From: Saccharopolyspora hirsuta
GTDB taxonomy: Bacteria; Actinomycetota; Actinomycetes; Mycobacteriales; Pseudonocardiaceae
DNA length: 64,000 nt
Assembly: GCF_008630535.1 (NCBI RefSeq)
Contig: NZ_VWPH01000005.1
Span: 310,001 to 374,000 of the forward strand
Reading direction: 5' to 3'
Both the position numbers and the translations under genes were made by a program. Shown here piece by piece: positions 52,191-62,313 of this stretch. The first letter of the stretch is position 1. Each line of letters opens with the position of its first letter. The notes under the pieces are model-generated. The model searched no databases. It had not been told where the DNA came from and saw only the letters and a program-made list of their open reading frames with translations.

Positions 52191-55100
52191 ATGCCGCTGG
52201 GTTGGCTGCTCGCGAAAGCCGCCGAGGTCGCCGCACCGGTGCTGCACGCAGCCCGCACCAAGACCGCCGCCCCCGCCGGGCGGCGGGTGTGGATCGGTCG
52301 GCGGCGCAGCCACCTGGAGATGCTCGGCGTGCACCGGCCGGGCACCGAGGCGGCCGCGCGCGACGTCGAAGCCCGGATCCTCGCCGCCGAAGGGGTGCGC
52401 AGCGCCGAGGTCAACGCGGTCCTCGGGCGCGTGGTCGTCGAGCACGATCCGGAGGTCGTGGACGTCGCGGTGCTGTCGCGCGTGATCGCCGAGGTCGAGC
52501 GCGAGCACGGCTTGGACGGTGCGTCACCGCGCAACACCGCCCACCCGGCCAACTCCGAGGCCGTGCTCCGCGACGTCGGCGCCCTGGTCGTCGGCCTGGT
52601 CGGGCTCGGGTATTCGGCCGTCGGCGCGCTGCTGCCGGTCCGGACGATGTCGCCGCTGGTCCCTGCGGTGGTGTCGCTGGTGGATTCCGTGCCGTGGATG
52701 CGCAACGGCCTCGAGCGCAAGCTCGGCCGCGCCCCGGTCGACACCACGCTGGCGCTGGGCGGTGCGGTTTCGCACGGGCTGTCCCGGCGACCGCTCGGCG
52801 TGCTCACCGACGTGTGCGGTCGGTTCTGCGCCTCGCGCGAGACGATCGCCCGGCAGCAGGCCTGGTCGGAGTGGGAGCAGTCCGCGGTGCACCGGTGCGA
52901 GCCGGTGGTGGTCGAGCCGCGCCCGCGGCCGGTCCCGGACGGCCCCGTCGAGCGGGTCGCCGCGGTCTCCGGCGGCGCCGCGCTGGCGGGCTACGGCACC
53001 GTGCTCGCCGCCTCGCGCAACCCGCAGCGCGCGCTGGCCATGCTGCTCGCCGGGGTGCCCCGTCCGGCCAAGGCCGGGCGGGAAGCCTTCGCCACCCACC
53101 TCACCACCGCGATCTCGACGCGCGGCGGACTCGTCCTGGAGCCCGATGCGCTGCGCCGCCTCGACCGGGTCGACACCGTCGTGTTCGACTCGCGCGTGCT
53201 GCTCACCGGCCGCCGCACCTTGGAGAACGTCGTCCCGCTGGACCCGGCGGCCGATGCCGCGGAGCTGTTCGCCCGCGCCAGCCGACTCGTCGACCCGCAG
53301 GACCCGAGCGCCGAGCAGGTCCTCGGAGACTGGTCGACCGGACCTGTTCGGGCCGCCGAGCACCTCCCGGACGCCGTTCGCGGCGCCGCTGCGGAAGCGT
53401 CCGCGCGCGGCACGGCGGTGGTGCTGCGCCACCGTGGCGAAGCCGTTGCCGTGGTGGGCGTCGTGGAGGAGCTCGATCCGCTGGCCGAGGCGCTGGTGGC
53501 AGCGGCCCGGGAGAACGGCGCGGCGGTGGTGGCCGGGGTCGGCAGCCGGTTGGACCGGCGGCTCCCGCTGGACCGGACCGTGGCCGGTGGTACCCGGCTG
53601 GCCGACTCGGTGCGCCGGTTGCAGGCCGACGGCGCGGTCGTGGCGGTGGTCTCGGCCCGCGCGAACGCCGCGCTGGCGGCGGCCGACGTCGGCATCGGAC
53701 TGTCCACTGCGGACAGGACGCCGTGGGGTGCGGACGTCCTGTGCCCGCGGGCCGACGTCGTCCACCTGGTGCTGGCAGCGGCGGAGAACGCACGCACCGC
53801 GAGCCGCCACGCGGTCCTGCTGTCGGTGGCCGGTTCCTGCCTGGGGGCGTTGTTCGCCGCTTTCGGCCCGGCGATCGGCGCTCCGGCGCGCGCCTCGATG
53901 CCGGTGCACGCGGCGACCTTGTCGGCTTTCGTCACCGGAACCTGGGCCGGGATGTGCGCGGCGAACCGCGCTCCCCCGGTCCCGCAGGAGAGAACTCCTT
54001 GGCACGCGATGCCTCCGGCCGTCGCACTGTCCACGTTGTCCAGCTCGGAGCACGGGCTCGGCGAGTCCGTCGCGGCCACCCGGCGCCAGCACCGCGCCCG
54101 CGGCCGCGTCCCGGTGAGCGTGGCCGGGGCCACCGCGGAGGGGCTGATCACCCCGATCACCCCGGTGCTGGGCGCCGGGGCGGTGATCTCCGCGGGCCTG
54201 GGGTCGGTGGTCGACGCGGCGCTGATCGTCGGGGTGCTGCTGGCCAGCGCGCTGGTCGACGGGATCCAGCGGGTCGCCACCGACCGGGAGCTCACCCGGC
54301 TGCTCGACGCCGGACAGGTGCCCGCGCGCCGCAAGCGGGACGGCGCCGTCCAGGTGGTGCCCGCCGACCAGCTCGTGCCCGGCGACGTGGTCGAGCTGCG
54401 CGCCGGCGACGGGGTGCCCGCCGACTGCCGACTGCTGGCGGTGGACGGCCTGGAGGTCGACGAGTCCGGCCTCACCGGCGAGTCGCAGCTGGTCGTCAAG
54501 GACACCGCGGCCACCACCGCGCCCGAGGTCGCCGACCGCACCTGCATGCTCTACCAGGGCACGGCGATCGCCAGCGGGTCCGGCACCGCCGTGGTCGTCG
54601 CGGTCGGCGCGCACACCGAGCTCGGCCGCACCGCGCAGACCAGGGCGCCGGAGACCGGCAACGGCGTCGAAGCCCGGCTGGGCCAGCTGACCAAGCAGGT
54701 CCTGCCGCTCTCGGTGGGCGCGGGCGGCATCCTGCTCGTCGCCGACCTGCTGCGCGGCGTGCCGCTGGGCCGGACCGTCGCGCGCTCGGTGGGGCTGGCG
54801 GTGGCCGCGGTCCCGGAAGGCCTGCCGTTCGTCGCGACGCTCGCCGAGCTGGCCGCCGCGCGCCGCCTCTCCAAGCGCGGGGTGCTGGTGCGCAGCCCGG
54901 CGACCATCGAAGCTCTGGGCCGGGTCGACGCGCTGTGCTTCGACAAGACCGGCACCCTCACCCAGGGCCGGATCGCGCTCGGGCAGGTCTCCGACGGCCG
55001 CACCGGCCAGTCCACTTCGGACCTCGACGCGGCGCACCGGGAGGTCGTGGCGGCCGGGGTGCGGGCCACGCCCCGGCAGGACGACGAGCACCCGCTGCCC

Positions 55101-56504
55101 CACCTGACCGACCGGGCGGTGCTCGACGGGGCGCGCGCCGCCGGGGTCGTCGCGGACGGGGAGGTGCTGGCGGAGCTGCCCTTCGAGCCGTCGCGGGGGT
55201 TCCACGCGGTGCACACCGACGGCCTGCTGTCGGTCAAGGGAGCCCCGGAGGTGGTGCTCGACCGGTGCGTCCGCTGGCGGCGCCCCGGTGGTGGCAGCGC
55301 GGTGTTCGACGCCGAGGCGCGGGCCGACGTCGACACCGAGGTCGAGCGGCTGGCGATGGGCGGCTACCGGCTGCTGGCGGTCGCCGAGCGCGCGGTGCCC
55401 GGCTCGTTCGAGCTCACCGAGTCCGATGTGGACGACCTGGAGCTGGTCGGTCTGCTGGGGCTGGCCGACCCGGTGCACCCGGCCGCCGCCGAAGCGGTGG
55501 CGCAGCTGAGCCGCTCCGGGGTCGACGTGATCATGATCACCGGCGATCACCCCAGCACCGCCGCGGCCATCGCCGCCGAGCTCGGCATGCTCGGCGACAA
55601 GCGGGTGCTCACCGGCGCCGAGCTGGACCGGCTCGACGACGAGCAGCTGACCGGCGAGCTGCCCAAGATCTCGGTGTTCGCCCGGGTCAGCCCGGCGCAG
55701 AAGGCCCGCATCGTGCGCCGGATGCGGGCCGGTGGCCGGGTGGTGGCGATGACCGGCGACGGCGCCAACGACGTCCCGGCGATCAACCTGGCGCAGGTGG
55801 GCATCGCGTTCGGTTCCCGGGCCACCCCGGCCGCGCGCGAGGCCGCCGACCTCGTCGTCGCCGAGGACCGCATCGAGACGCTGACCGACGGCATCGTCGA
55901 GGGCCGCGGCATGTGGACGTCGGTGCGCGACGCGCTGTCGATCCTGCTGGGCGGCAACCTCGGCGAGATCGGCTACGCGCTGGGCACCGGGCTGATCAGC
56001 CCCGCGGCCGGGCTCAACGCCCGCCAGCTGCTGGTGGTCAACCTGCTCACCGACATCATGCCCGCCATCGCGATCGCGGTGCGGCCGCCGCCGCACGCCA
56101 CCCCGGAGCGGCTGCTCGCGGAAGGCCCGGAGTCCTCGCTGGGCTCGGCGCTGGCGCAGGACGTCTACCTCCGCGCCGCGGCCACCGCCGGTGCGGCCGG
56201 GCTCGCCTGGCTGCTCGCCCGGCCGCTGTCCACCGCCGCGCAAGCGCGCACCACCGGTCTGGTCGCGCTGGTCTCCGCGCAGCTGGCGCAGACCCTGGCG
56301 GTGCGGGGCCGCACCCCGCTGGTCCTGGCCGCCGGAGCGGGCTCGCTGGTGCTGCTCGTCGGGCTCGTGCAGCTGCCCGGGGTCAGCCGCTTCTTCGGCA
56401 GCACTCCCCTGCTGCCGCACCACTGGGCCATCGCGGCGGGCACCTCGATCGCCGCGGCACTGGCGGTGCTGGTGTGGCAGAAGTGGCCGCGCAACACCGC
56501 CTGA
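52191..56504 (+). CDS. Long P-type cation ATPase with fused degenerate ATPase half (CtpI/CtpH-like)
   Basis: 1437 residues. An N-terminal HMA-like fold (about 40-110, no CxxC) is followed by a degenerate P-type unit: D333 sits in VVFDSRVLLTGRRTL where the active copy has CFDKTGTLTQGRI. Then comes a full ATPase: TGES at 762-765, PEGL at 875-878, the phosphorylated D918 in DKTGT, and TGDGAND at 1188-1194. PEGL in place of CPC argues against a heavy-metal P1B pump and for a P2-like Ca2+/Mg2+ or other cation pump. ATG 52191. Length matches mycobacterial CtpI/CtpH. Ion unknown. Confidence 0.88.
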   Translation: MPLGWLLAKAAEVAAPVLHAARTKTAAPAGRRVWIGRRRSHLEMLGVHRPGTEAAARDVEARILAAEGVRSAEVNAVLGRVVVEHDPEVVDVAVLSRVIAEVEREHGLDGASPRNTAHPANSEAVLRDVGALVVGLVGLGYSAVGALLPVRTMSPLVPAVVSLVDSVPWMRNGLERKLGRAPVDTTLALGGAVSHGLSRRPLGVLTDVCGRFCASRETIARQQAWSEWEQSAVHRCEPVVVEPRPRPVPDGPVERVAAVSGGAALAGYGTVLAASRNPQRALAMLLAGVPRPAKAGREAFATHLTTAISTRGGLVLEPDALRRLDRVDTVVFDSRVLLTGRRTLENVVPLDPAADAAELFARASRLVDPQDPSAEQVLGDWSTGPVRAAEHLPDAVRGAAAEASARGTAVVLRHRGEAVAVVGVVEELDPLAEALVAAARENGAAVVAGVGSRLDRRLPLDRTVAGGTRLADSVRRLQADGAVVAVVSARANAALAAADVGIGLSTADRTPWGADVLCPRADVVHLVLAAAENARTASRHAVLLSVAGSCLGALFAAFGPAIGAPARASMPVHAATLSAFVTGTWAGMCAANRAPPVPQERTPWHAMPPAVALSTLSSSEHGLGESVAATRRQHRARGRVPVSVAGATAEGLITPITPVLGAGAVISAGLGSVVDAALIVGVLLASALVDGIQRVATDRELTRLLDAGQVPARRKRDGAVQVVPADQLVPGDVVELRAGDGVPADCRLLAVDGLEVDESGLTGESQLVVKDTAATTAPEVADRTCMLYQGTAIASGSGTAVVVAVGAHTELGRTAQTRAPETGNGVEARLGQLTKQVLPLSVGAGGILLVADLLRGVPLGRTVARSVGLAVAAVPEGLPFVATLAELAAARRLSKRGVLVRSPATIEALGRVDALCFDKTGTLTQGRIALGQVSDGRTGQSTSDLDAAHREVVAAGVRATPRQDDEHPLPHLTDRAVLDGARAAGVVADGEVLAELPFEPSRGFHAVHTDGLLSVKGAPEVVLDRCVRWRRPGGGSAVFDAEARADVDTEVERLAMGGYRLLAVAERAVPGSFELTESDVDDLELVGLLGLADPVHPAAAEAVAQLSRSGVDVIMITGDHPSTAAAIAAELGMLGDKRVLTGAELDRLDDEQLTGELPKISVFARVSPAQKARIVRRMRAGGRVVAMTGDGANDVPAINLAQVGIAFGSRATPAAREAADLVVAEDRIETLTDGIVEGRGMWTSVRDALSILLGGNLGEIGYALGTGLISPAAGLNARQLLVVNLLTDIMPAIAIAVRPPPHATPERLLAEGPESSLGSALAQDVYLRAAATAGAAGLAWLLARPLSTAAQARTTGLVALVSAQLAQTLAVRGRTPLVLAAGAGSLVLLVGLVQLPGVSRFFGSTPLLPHHWAIAAGTSIAAALAVLVWQKWPRNTA
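53702..53714. repeat. Interspersed 13-bp motif GTCCACNNNGGAC (one of 11 exact copies)
   Basis: Exact copies read by eye: plus orientation at 2642, 7912, 18080, 26198, 45178, 47359, 53702 and 55010; reverse orientation (GTCCNNNGTGGAC) at 357, 48289 and 55421. The 26198 copy is fully palindromic (GTCCACAGTGGAC). Near copies at 8882, 22540, 25292 and 38050. They occur in coding and non-coding DNA alike and are not tied to one gene family. Confidence 0.7.
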
Positions 56505-56619
56505 CCTGCACTGTTCCGGTCCGGTTCACCTCGCCGACACCTGCGGCTGGATCCCGTCTAACCCGGTCGGCGCACAGTCGGGCCGTACCGTCGCAGCAAC
56601 GCGGAGAGAGCAGACCCCG

Positions 56620-56718
56620 ATGCCCCAGTTCCTGACCACCGTCCTGACCGCCGTCGCCGTCGCCCTGGTGGAGACCCTGGTCGTCCACGTCGTCCGCAAG
56701 GCCCTCCGCGCGGCCTAG
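56620..56718 (+). CDS. 32-residue single-pass membrane peptide
   Basis: Small ORF from ATG 56620, with GGAGAGAG 13 bases upstream. The product starts MPQFLTTVLTAVAVALVETL, one strong hydrophobic helix, then VVHVVRKALRAA as a basic amphipathic end. It follows the P-type ATPase by 115 bases. It may be a regulatory micropeptide or a toxin-like peptide; no family is recognised. Coding evidence is limited to start, hydrophobicity and GC-rich third positions. Confidence 0.45.
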   Translation: MPQFLTTVLTAVAVALVETLVVHVVRKALRAA

Positions 56719-56728
56719 CGCCCGGGGC

Positions 56729-57661
56729 TCACACCCCGGCCAGCTCCGAGGCCTGCGTCTTCGCCGGTGCCGACCGCTGGGCGACGTAGGCACCGGCGAG
56801 GATCAGCGCACCGCCGAGCAGCTGGATCGGCCCCAGCGCCTCCGCCAGCAGCGCCCAGGCCAGCACGGTGGCCACCACCGGCTCCAGGAACGCGACCGCC
56901 CCGGCCACCTGCGGCGACAACCGGCGGACCGCGACGATGCCGGTCAGGTAGGCCAGCACCGTGCTGAGCACGACGATCCAGGCCACCGCCAGCAGCGCCG
57001 GGAACTGCTGCCCGGCCAGCTCCACGTCGCCGAGCAGCAGCGCCCAGTCCAGCTCCCACGGCCGCGCGATCAGGGTGACCACCACCGCGCCGAGCAGCAG
57101 CCCGAACCCGGCGAGGGCGAACGGGTCGACCTCGGGTCCGCTGTCGGAGAGCAGGAAGTAGGCCGCCTGGCAACCCGCGGCGCCCAGCGCCAGCAGCAGG
57201 CCGACCGGGTCGAAGCTCAGCCCGGACCACAGCTCCACCACGCACGCCAGCCCGACCATCGCGATCGCCACCCCGACCGCCGCCGAGCGGCTCACCGGGC
57301 GTCGGCGCACGAACCGGATCCAGCCCAGCACCAGCACCGGCCCCAGGAACTCGATCAGCAGCGCCACCCCGACCGGCACGCTGGCGATCGCCGCGAAGTA
57401 GAAGACCTGCACCCCGGCGATGGCGAACAGCCCGTACCCGAGGAGCAGCTTGGGCACCCGCCGCACCGCGGCGGCGTGCCGGAGCGCGAACGGCAGCATC
57501 AGCAGCGCGCCACCGGCCAACCGCAGCCACGCCACCTGCAGCGGGCTGAAGCCCGCGGTGATCAGCGGTTTGGCGAACGGCCCCGAGCCGCCGAAGCAGA
57601 ACGCGGACGCGATCGCGACCGCCACCCCGGCGGACTTGGCACTGCTGGTCAGGTTGCGCAC
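56729..57661 (-). CDS. EamA/DMT family transporter
   Basis: 310 residues from the GTG at 57661, with ten hydrophobic segments in two EamA repeats. GSGPFAKPLITAGFSPLQVAWLRLAGGALLMLP near 20-50 and VLSTVLAYLTGIVAVRRLSPQVAGAVAFLEPVVATVLAWALL near 230-270 are the RhaT/YdcZ-like drug/metabolite transporter signatures. Likely exports amino acids or metabolites. A much longer antisense frame continues to 61561, but it is opposite aconitase and is not coding. Convergent with the small peptide gene. Confidence 0.88.
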   Translation of the reverse strand: MRNLTSSAKSAGVAVAIASAFCFGGSGPFAKPLITAGFSPLQVAWLRLAGGALLMLPFALRHAAAVRRVPKLLLGYGLFAIAGVQVFYFAAIASVPVGVALLIEFLGPVLVLGWIRFVRRRPVSRSAAVGVAIAMVGLACVVELWSGLSFDPVGLLLALGAAGCQAAYFLLSDSGPEVDPFALAGFGLLLGAVVVTLIARPWELDWALLLGDVELAGQQFPALLAVAWIVVLSTVLAYLTGIVAVRRLSPQVAGAVAFLEPVVATVLAWALLAEALGPIQLLGGALILAGAYVAQRSAPAKTQASELAGV

Positions 57662-57796
57662 CGCACCATCGAAGCACGCGTCCCCGGCCACCCAGAAGCC
57701 GATTCCGGTACCGGCGTCCCAATCTTTGGGAACCCCCGGAAAAACAGCGGTTTTGCACGAAGTGGTACATGTGATCGAGAGTTTGCCGACCCTTAG

Positions 57797-57826
57797 TTGA
57801 GGGGCCTTACAGGACAAGCGTACTGT
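57797..57826 (+). promoter_or_regulatory. Aconitase promoter with AcnR-like operator
   Basis: TTGAGG (57797-57802) and TACTGT (57821-57826) are spaced 18 bases. CAGGACAAGCGTACTG (57810-57825) overlaps the -10 and fits exactly CAGNACnnncGTACTG, the AcnR operator of Corynebacterium as I recall it. AcnR is a TetR repressor of acn. The leader to the GTG at 57926 is then about 95 bases. Confidence 0.65.
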
Positions 57827-57925
57827 TAACGACGAAGAGAGCGGGTTCTGCGCGCACGCTCGGCCGACGTGCGCGAGACTCGCAATCGTTCCCGAACTTG
57901 CGCCCGTCGCGAGATGGAGTTGAAC

Positions 57926-60730
<2,805 letters not shown>

Positions 60731-60760
60731 TCCCCTGCCGACCCGGCAGGTGCAGTTGCC

Positions 60761-60799
60761 GAACGGGCCCGGTGCGCCACAAGCGCACCGGGCCCGTTC
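60761..60799. terminator. Bidirectional terminator hairpin
   Basis: Perfect 17-base arms (60761-60777 and 60783-60799) around CACAA, between convergent aconitase (ends 60730) and an MFS gene (ends 60826). Very stable by eye. Confidence 0.8.
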
Positions 60800-60825
60800 C
60801 CGTCGGGGCGCGAGTGTTTCCGGCC

Positions 60826-62061
60826 TCAGACCAGTTCCGCGCCGCGGCGTTCGGGGATGGCGAACATCGCCGCGAAGGCGAGGAGGTAGATCGCCGACAG
60901 CAGGGCCAGGGCGAACGGGAAGCCCTGCGCGGTGGCGACGAGGGCGATCACCACCGGGGCGAACCCGCCCAGGCCGCGGCCGATGTTGAACAGCACGTTC
61001 TGCGCCGTGGCCCGCGCTTCCGTCGGGTAGAGCTCGGCCATCAGCGCGCCGTAGCCGCCGATCATGCCGTTGGCGAACGCACCCATCACCGCGCCGCCGA
61101 CCAGCAGCGCCGTCGGCGAGGCCAGCTGGCTGTAGACCAGCACCGACGCCGCAGCTCCCAGCTGGAAGGTCCAGAACGTGCGGCGGCGGCCGATCCGGTC
61201 CGCGAGGTGGCCGAACGCCACCGCGCCGACGAGCATGCCCAGCACCGTCACCGCCGTCCACAGCGAGGACTTGGTCAGGCTGTACCCGAACTGCTCGGAC
61301 AGGTAGGTCGGCAGCCAGGTCATGATCCCGAAGTACCCGAAGTTCTGCACCGTGGTCAGCACGACCAGCGCGAGGCTGACCCGCACCGTCCGGGCATCGG
61401 CCAGCAGCAACCGGACCGGGCTCCGGCGCGGCGCCGGATCGGCGTTGCCCGCCAGGAACTTCGGCGACTCGTGCAGCCGCTTGCGCAGCACGACCGCGAA
61501 GATCGCCGGGGCGGCGCCGACGACGAACAGCCCCCGCCAGCCGAACGCGCCGATGATCCACGGCGACACCAGCGCCGCCGCGAGCACGCCGAGCTGGAAG
61601 CCGACACCCACCCAGGACGTCGCCCGGGCCCGCAGCCTCGCCGGGACGGCCTCGGCCGCCAGCGTCATGCCGATGCCGAACTCGCCGCCGATCCCGACAC
61701 CCGCGACGAAGCGGTAGGCCGCGAGGTCGGCGAACCCGACCGCGATCGCGGACAGCCCGGTGAACACCGCGAACAGCAGCACCGACCAGGTCAGCATCCG
61801 GACCCGGCCGAAGCGGTCGCTGAGCATCCCGAACGCGAAACCGCCGGTGACCGCGCCGAGCAGGGTGATCGTCGTCAGCGAACCGGCCTGCGGGGCGGAC
61901 AGGTGCAGGTCGGCGGTGATGCCGCCCAGGGCGAAGCTGAGGATCAGCAGGTCGAACCCGTCGAGGGCGTAGCCGACCGACGAGGCGAACACCGCTCTTC
62001 GCCCGTACTCCCCCAGCGGCTCGACCCCGGCCGCGCCCGCGCGTTGTTGTTCAGCGGTCAT
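60826..62061 (-). CDS. MFS transporter, aromatic acid/sugar:H+ symporter type
   Basis: 411 residues, 12 hydrophobic segments. GYALDGFDLLILSFAL in helix 1 carries the D-x-F-D motif of the AAHS/SHS family (PcaK, YjhB). GMLSDRFGRVRML near 80 and GHLADRIGRRRTFW near 280 are the MFS loop motifs in both halves, and RFVAGVGIGGEFG near 118 fits the same group. It likely imports aromatic acids or organic acids with protons. ATG 62061 has GGAGAAGTG immediately upstream. Ends against the aconitase terminator. Confidence 0.87.
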   Translation of the reverse strand: MTAEQQRAGAAGVEPLGEYGRRAVFASSVGYALDGFDLLILSFALGGITADLHLSAPQAGSLTTITLLGAVTGGFAFGMLSDRFGRVRMLTWSVLLFAVFTGLSAIAVGFADLAAYRFVAGVGIGGEFGIGMTLAAEAVPARLRARATSWVGVGFQLGVLAAALVSPWIIGAFGWRGLFVVGAAPAIFAVVLRKRLHESPKFLAGNADPAPRRSPVRLLLADARTVRVSLALVVLTTVQNFGYFGIMTWLPTYLSEQFGYSLTKSSLWTAVTVLGMLVGAVAFGHLADRIGRRRTFWTFQLGAAASVLVYSQLASPTALLVGGAVMGAFANGMIGGYGALMAELYPTEARATAQNVLFNIGRGLGGFAPVVIALVATAQGFPFALALLSAIYLLAFAAMFAIPERRGAELV

Positions 62062-62255
62062 CACTTCTCCTGGACGGCGACGAAGATCGCCGACGTGCGA
62101 ACGCGCGGCGGAACGGGCCGAGATCATCGATGATTCCGGCCACCACCCGCGGGCGGGTGAGCGCCCCGGCTCGGACCTCGCGCCGCGCTCACCCCGGCTC
62201 CGGAGAACTCTACGACAACGCCGACGGTGGCGGACCCGCCACGATCCGCGACCGG

Positions 62256-62290
62256 GCCGTGCGCGTTCCGAACCCGGGAACGCGCACGGC
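62256..62290 (-). terminator. Terminator hairpin downstream of htpG
   Basis: GCCGTGCGCGTTCC (62256-62269) pairs with GGAACGCGCACGGC (62277-62290) across a seven-base loop, 24 bases past the htpG stop. 62062-62255 shows nothing else I can name. Confidence 0.7.
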
Positions 62291-62313
62291 TCACACCCGC
62301 TGATCGCCGCGGG

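Noticed and set aside
52202..56635. Long alternative frames over the P-type ATPase on both strands.
   Set aside because: Arg/Gly/Pro/Ala-rich shadows; the 52191 frame has all P-type motifs.
60731..60825. acnR gene expected downstream of aconitase.
   Set aside because: This interval holds only a terminator and the next gene is a convergent MFS transporter.
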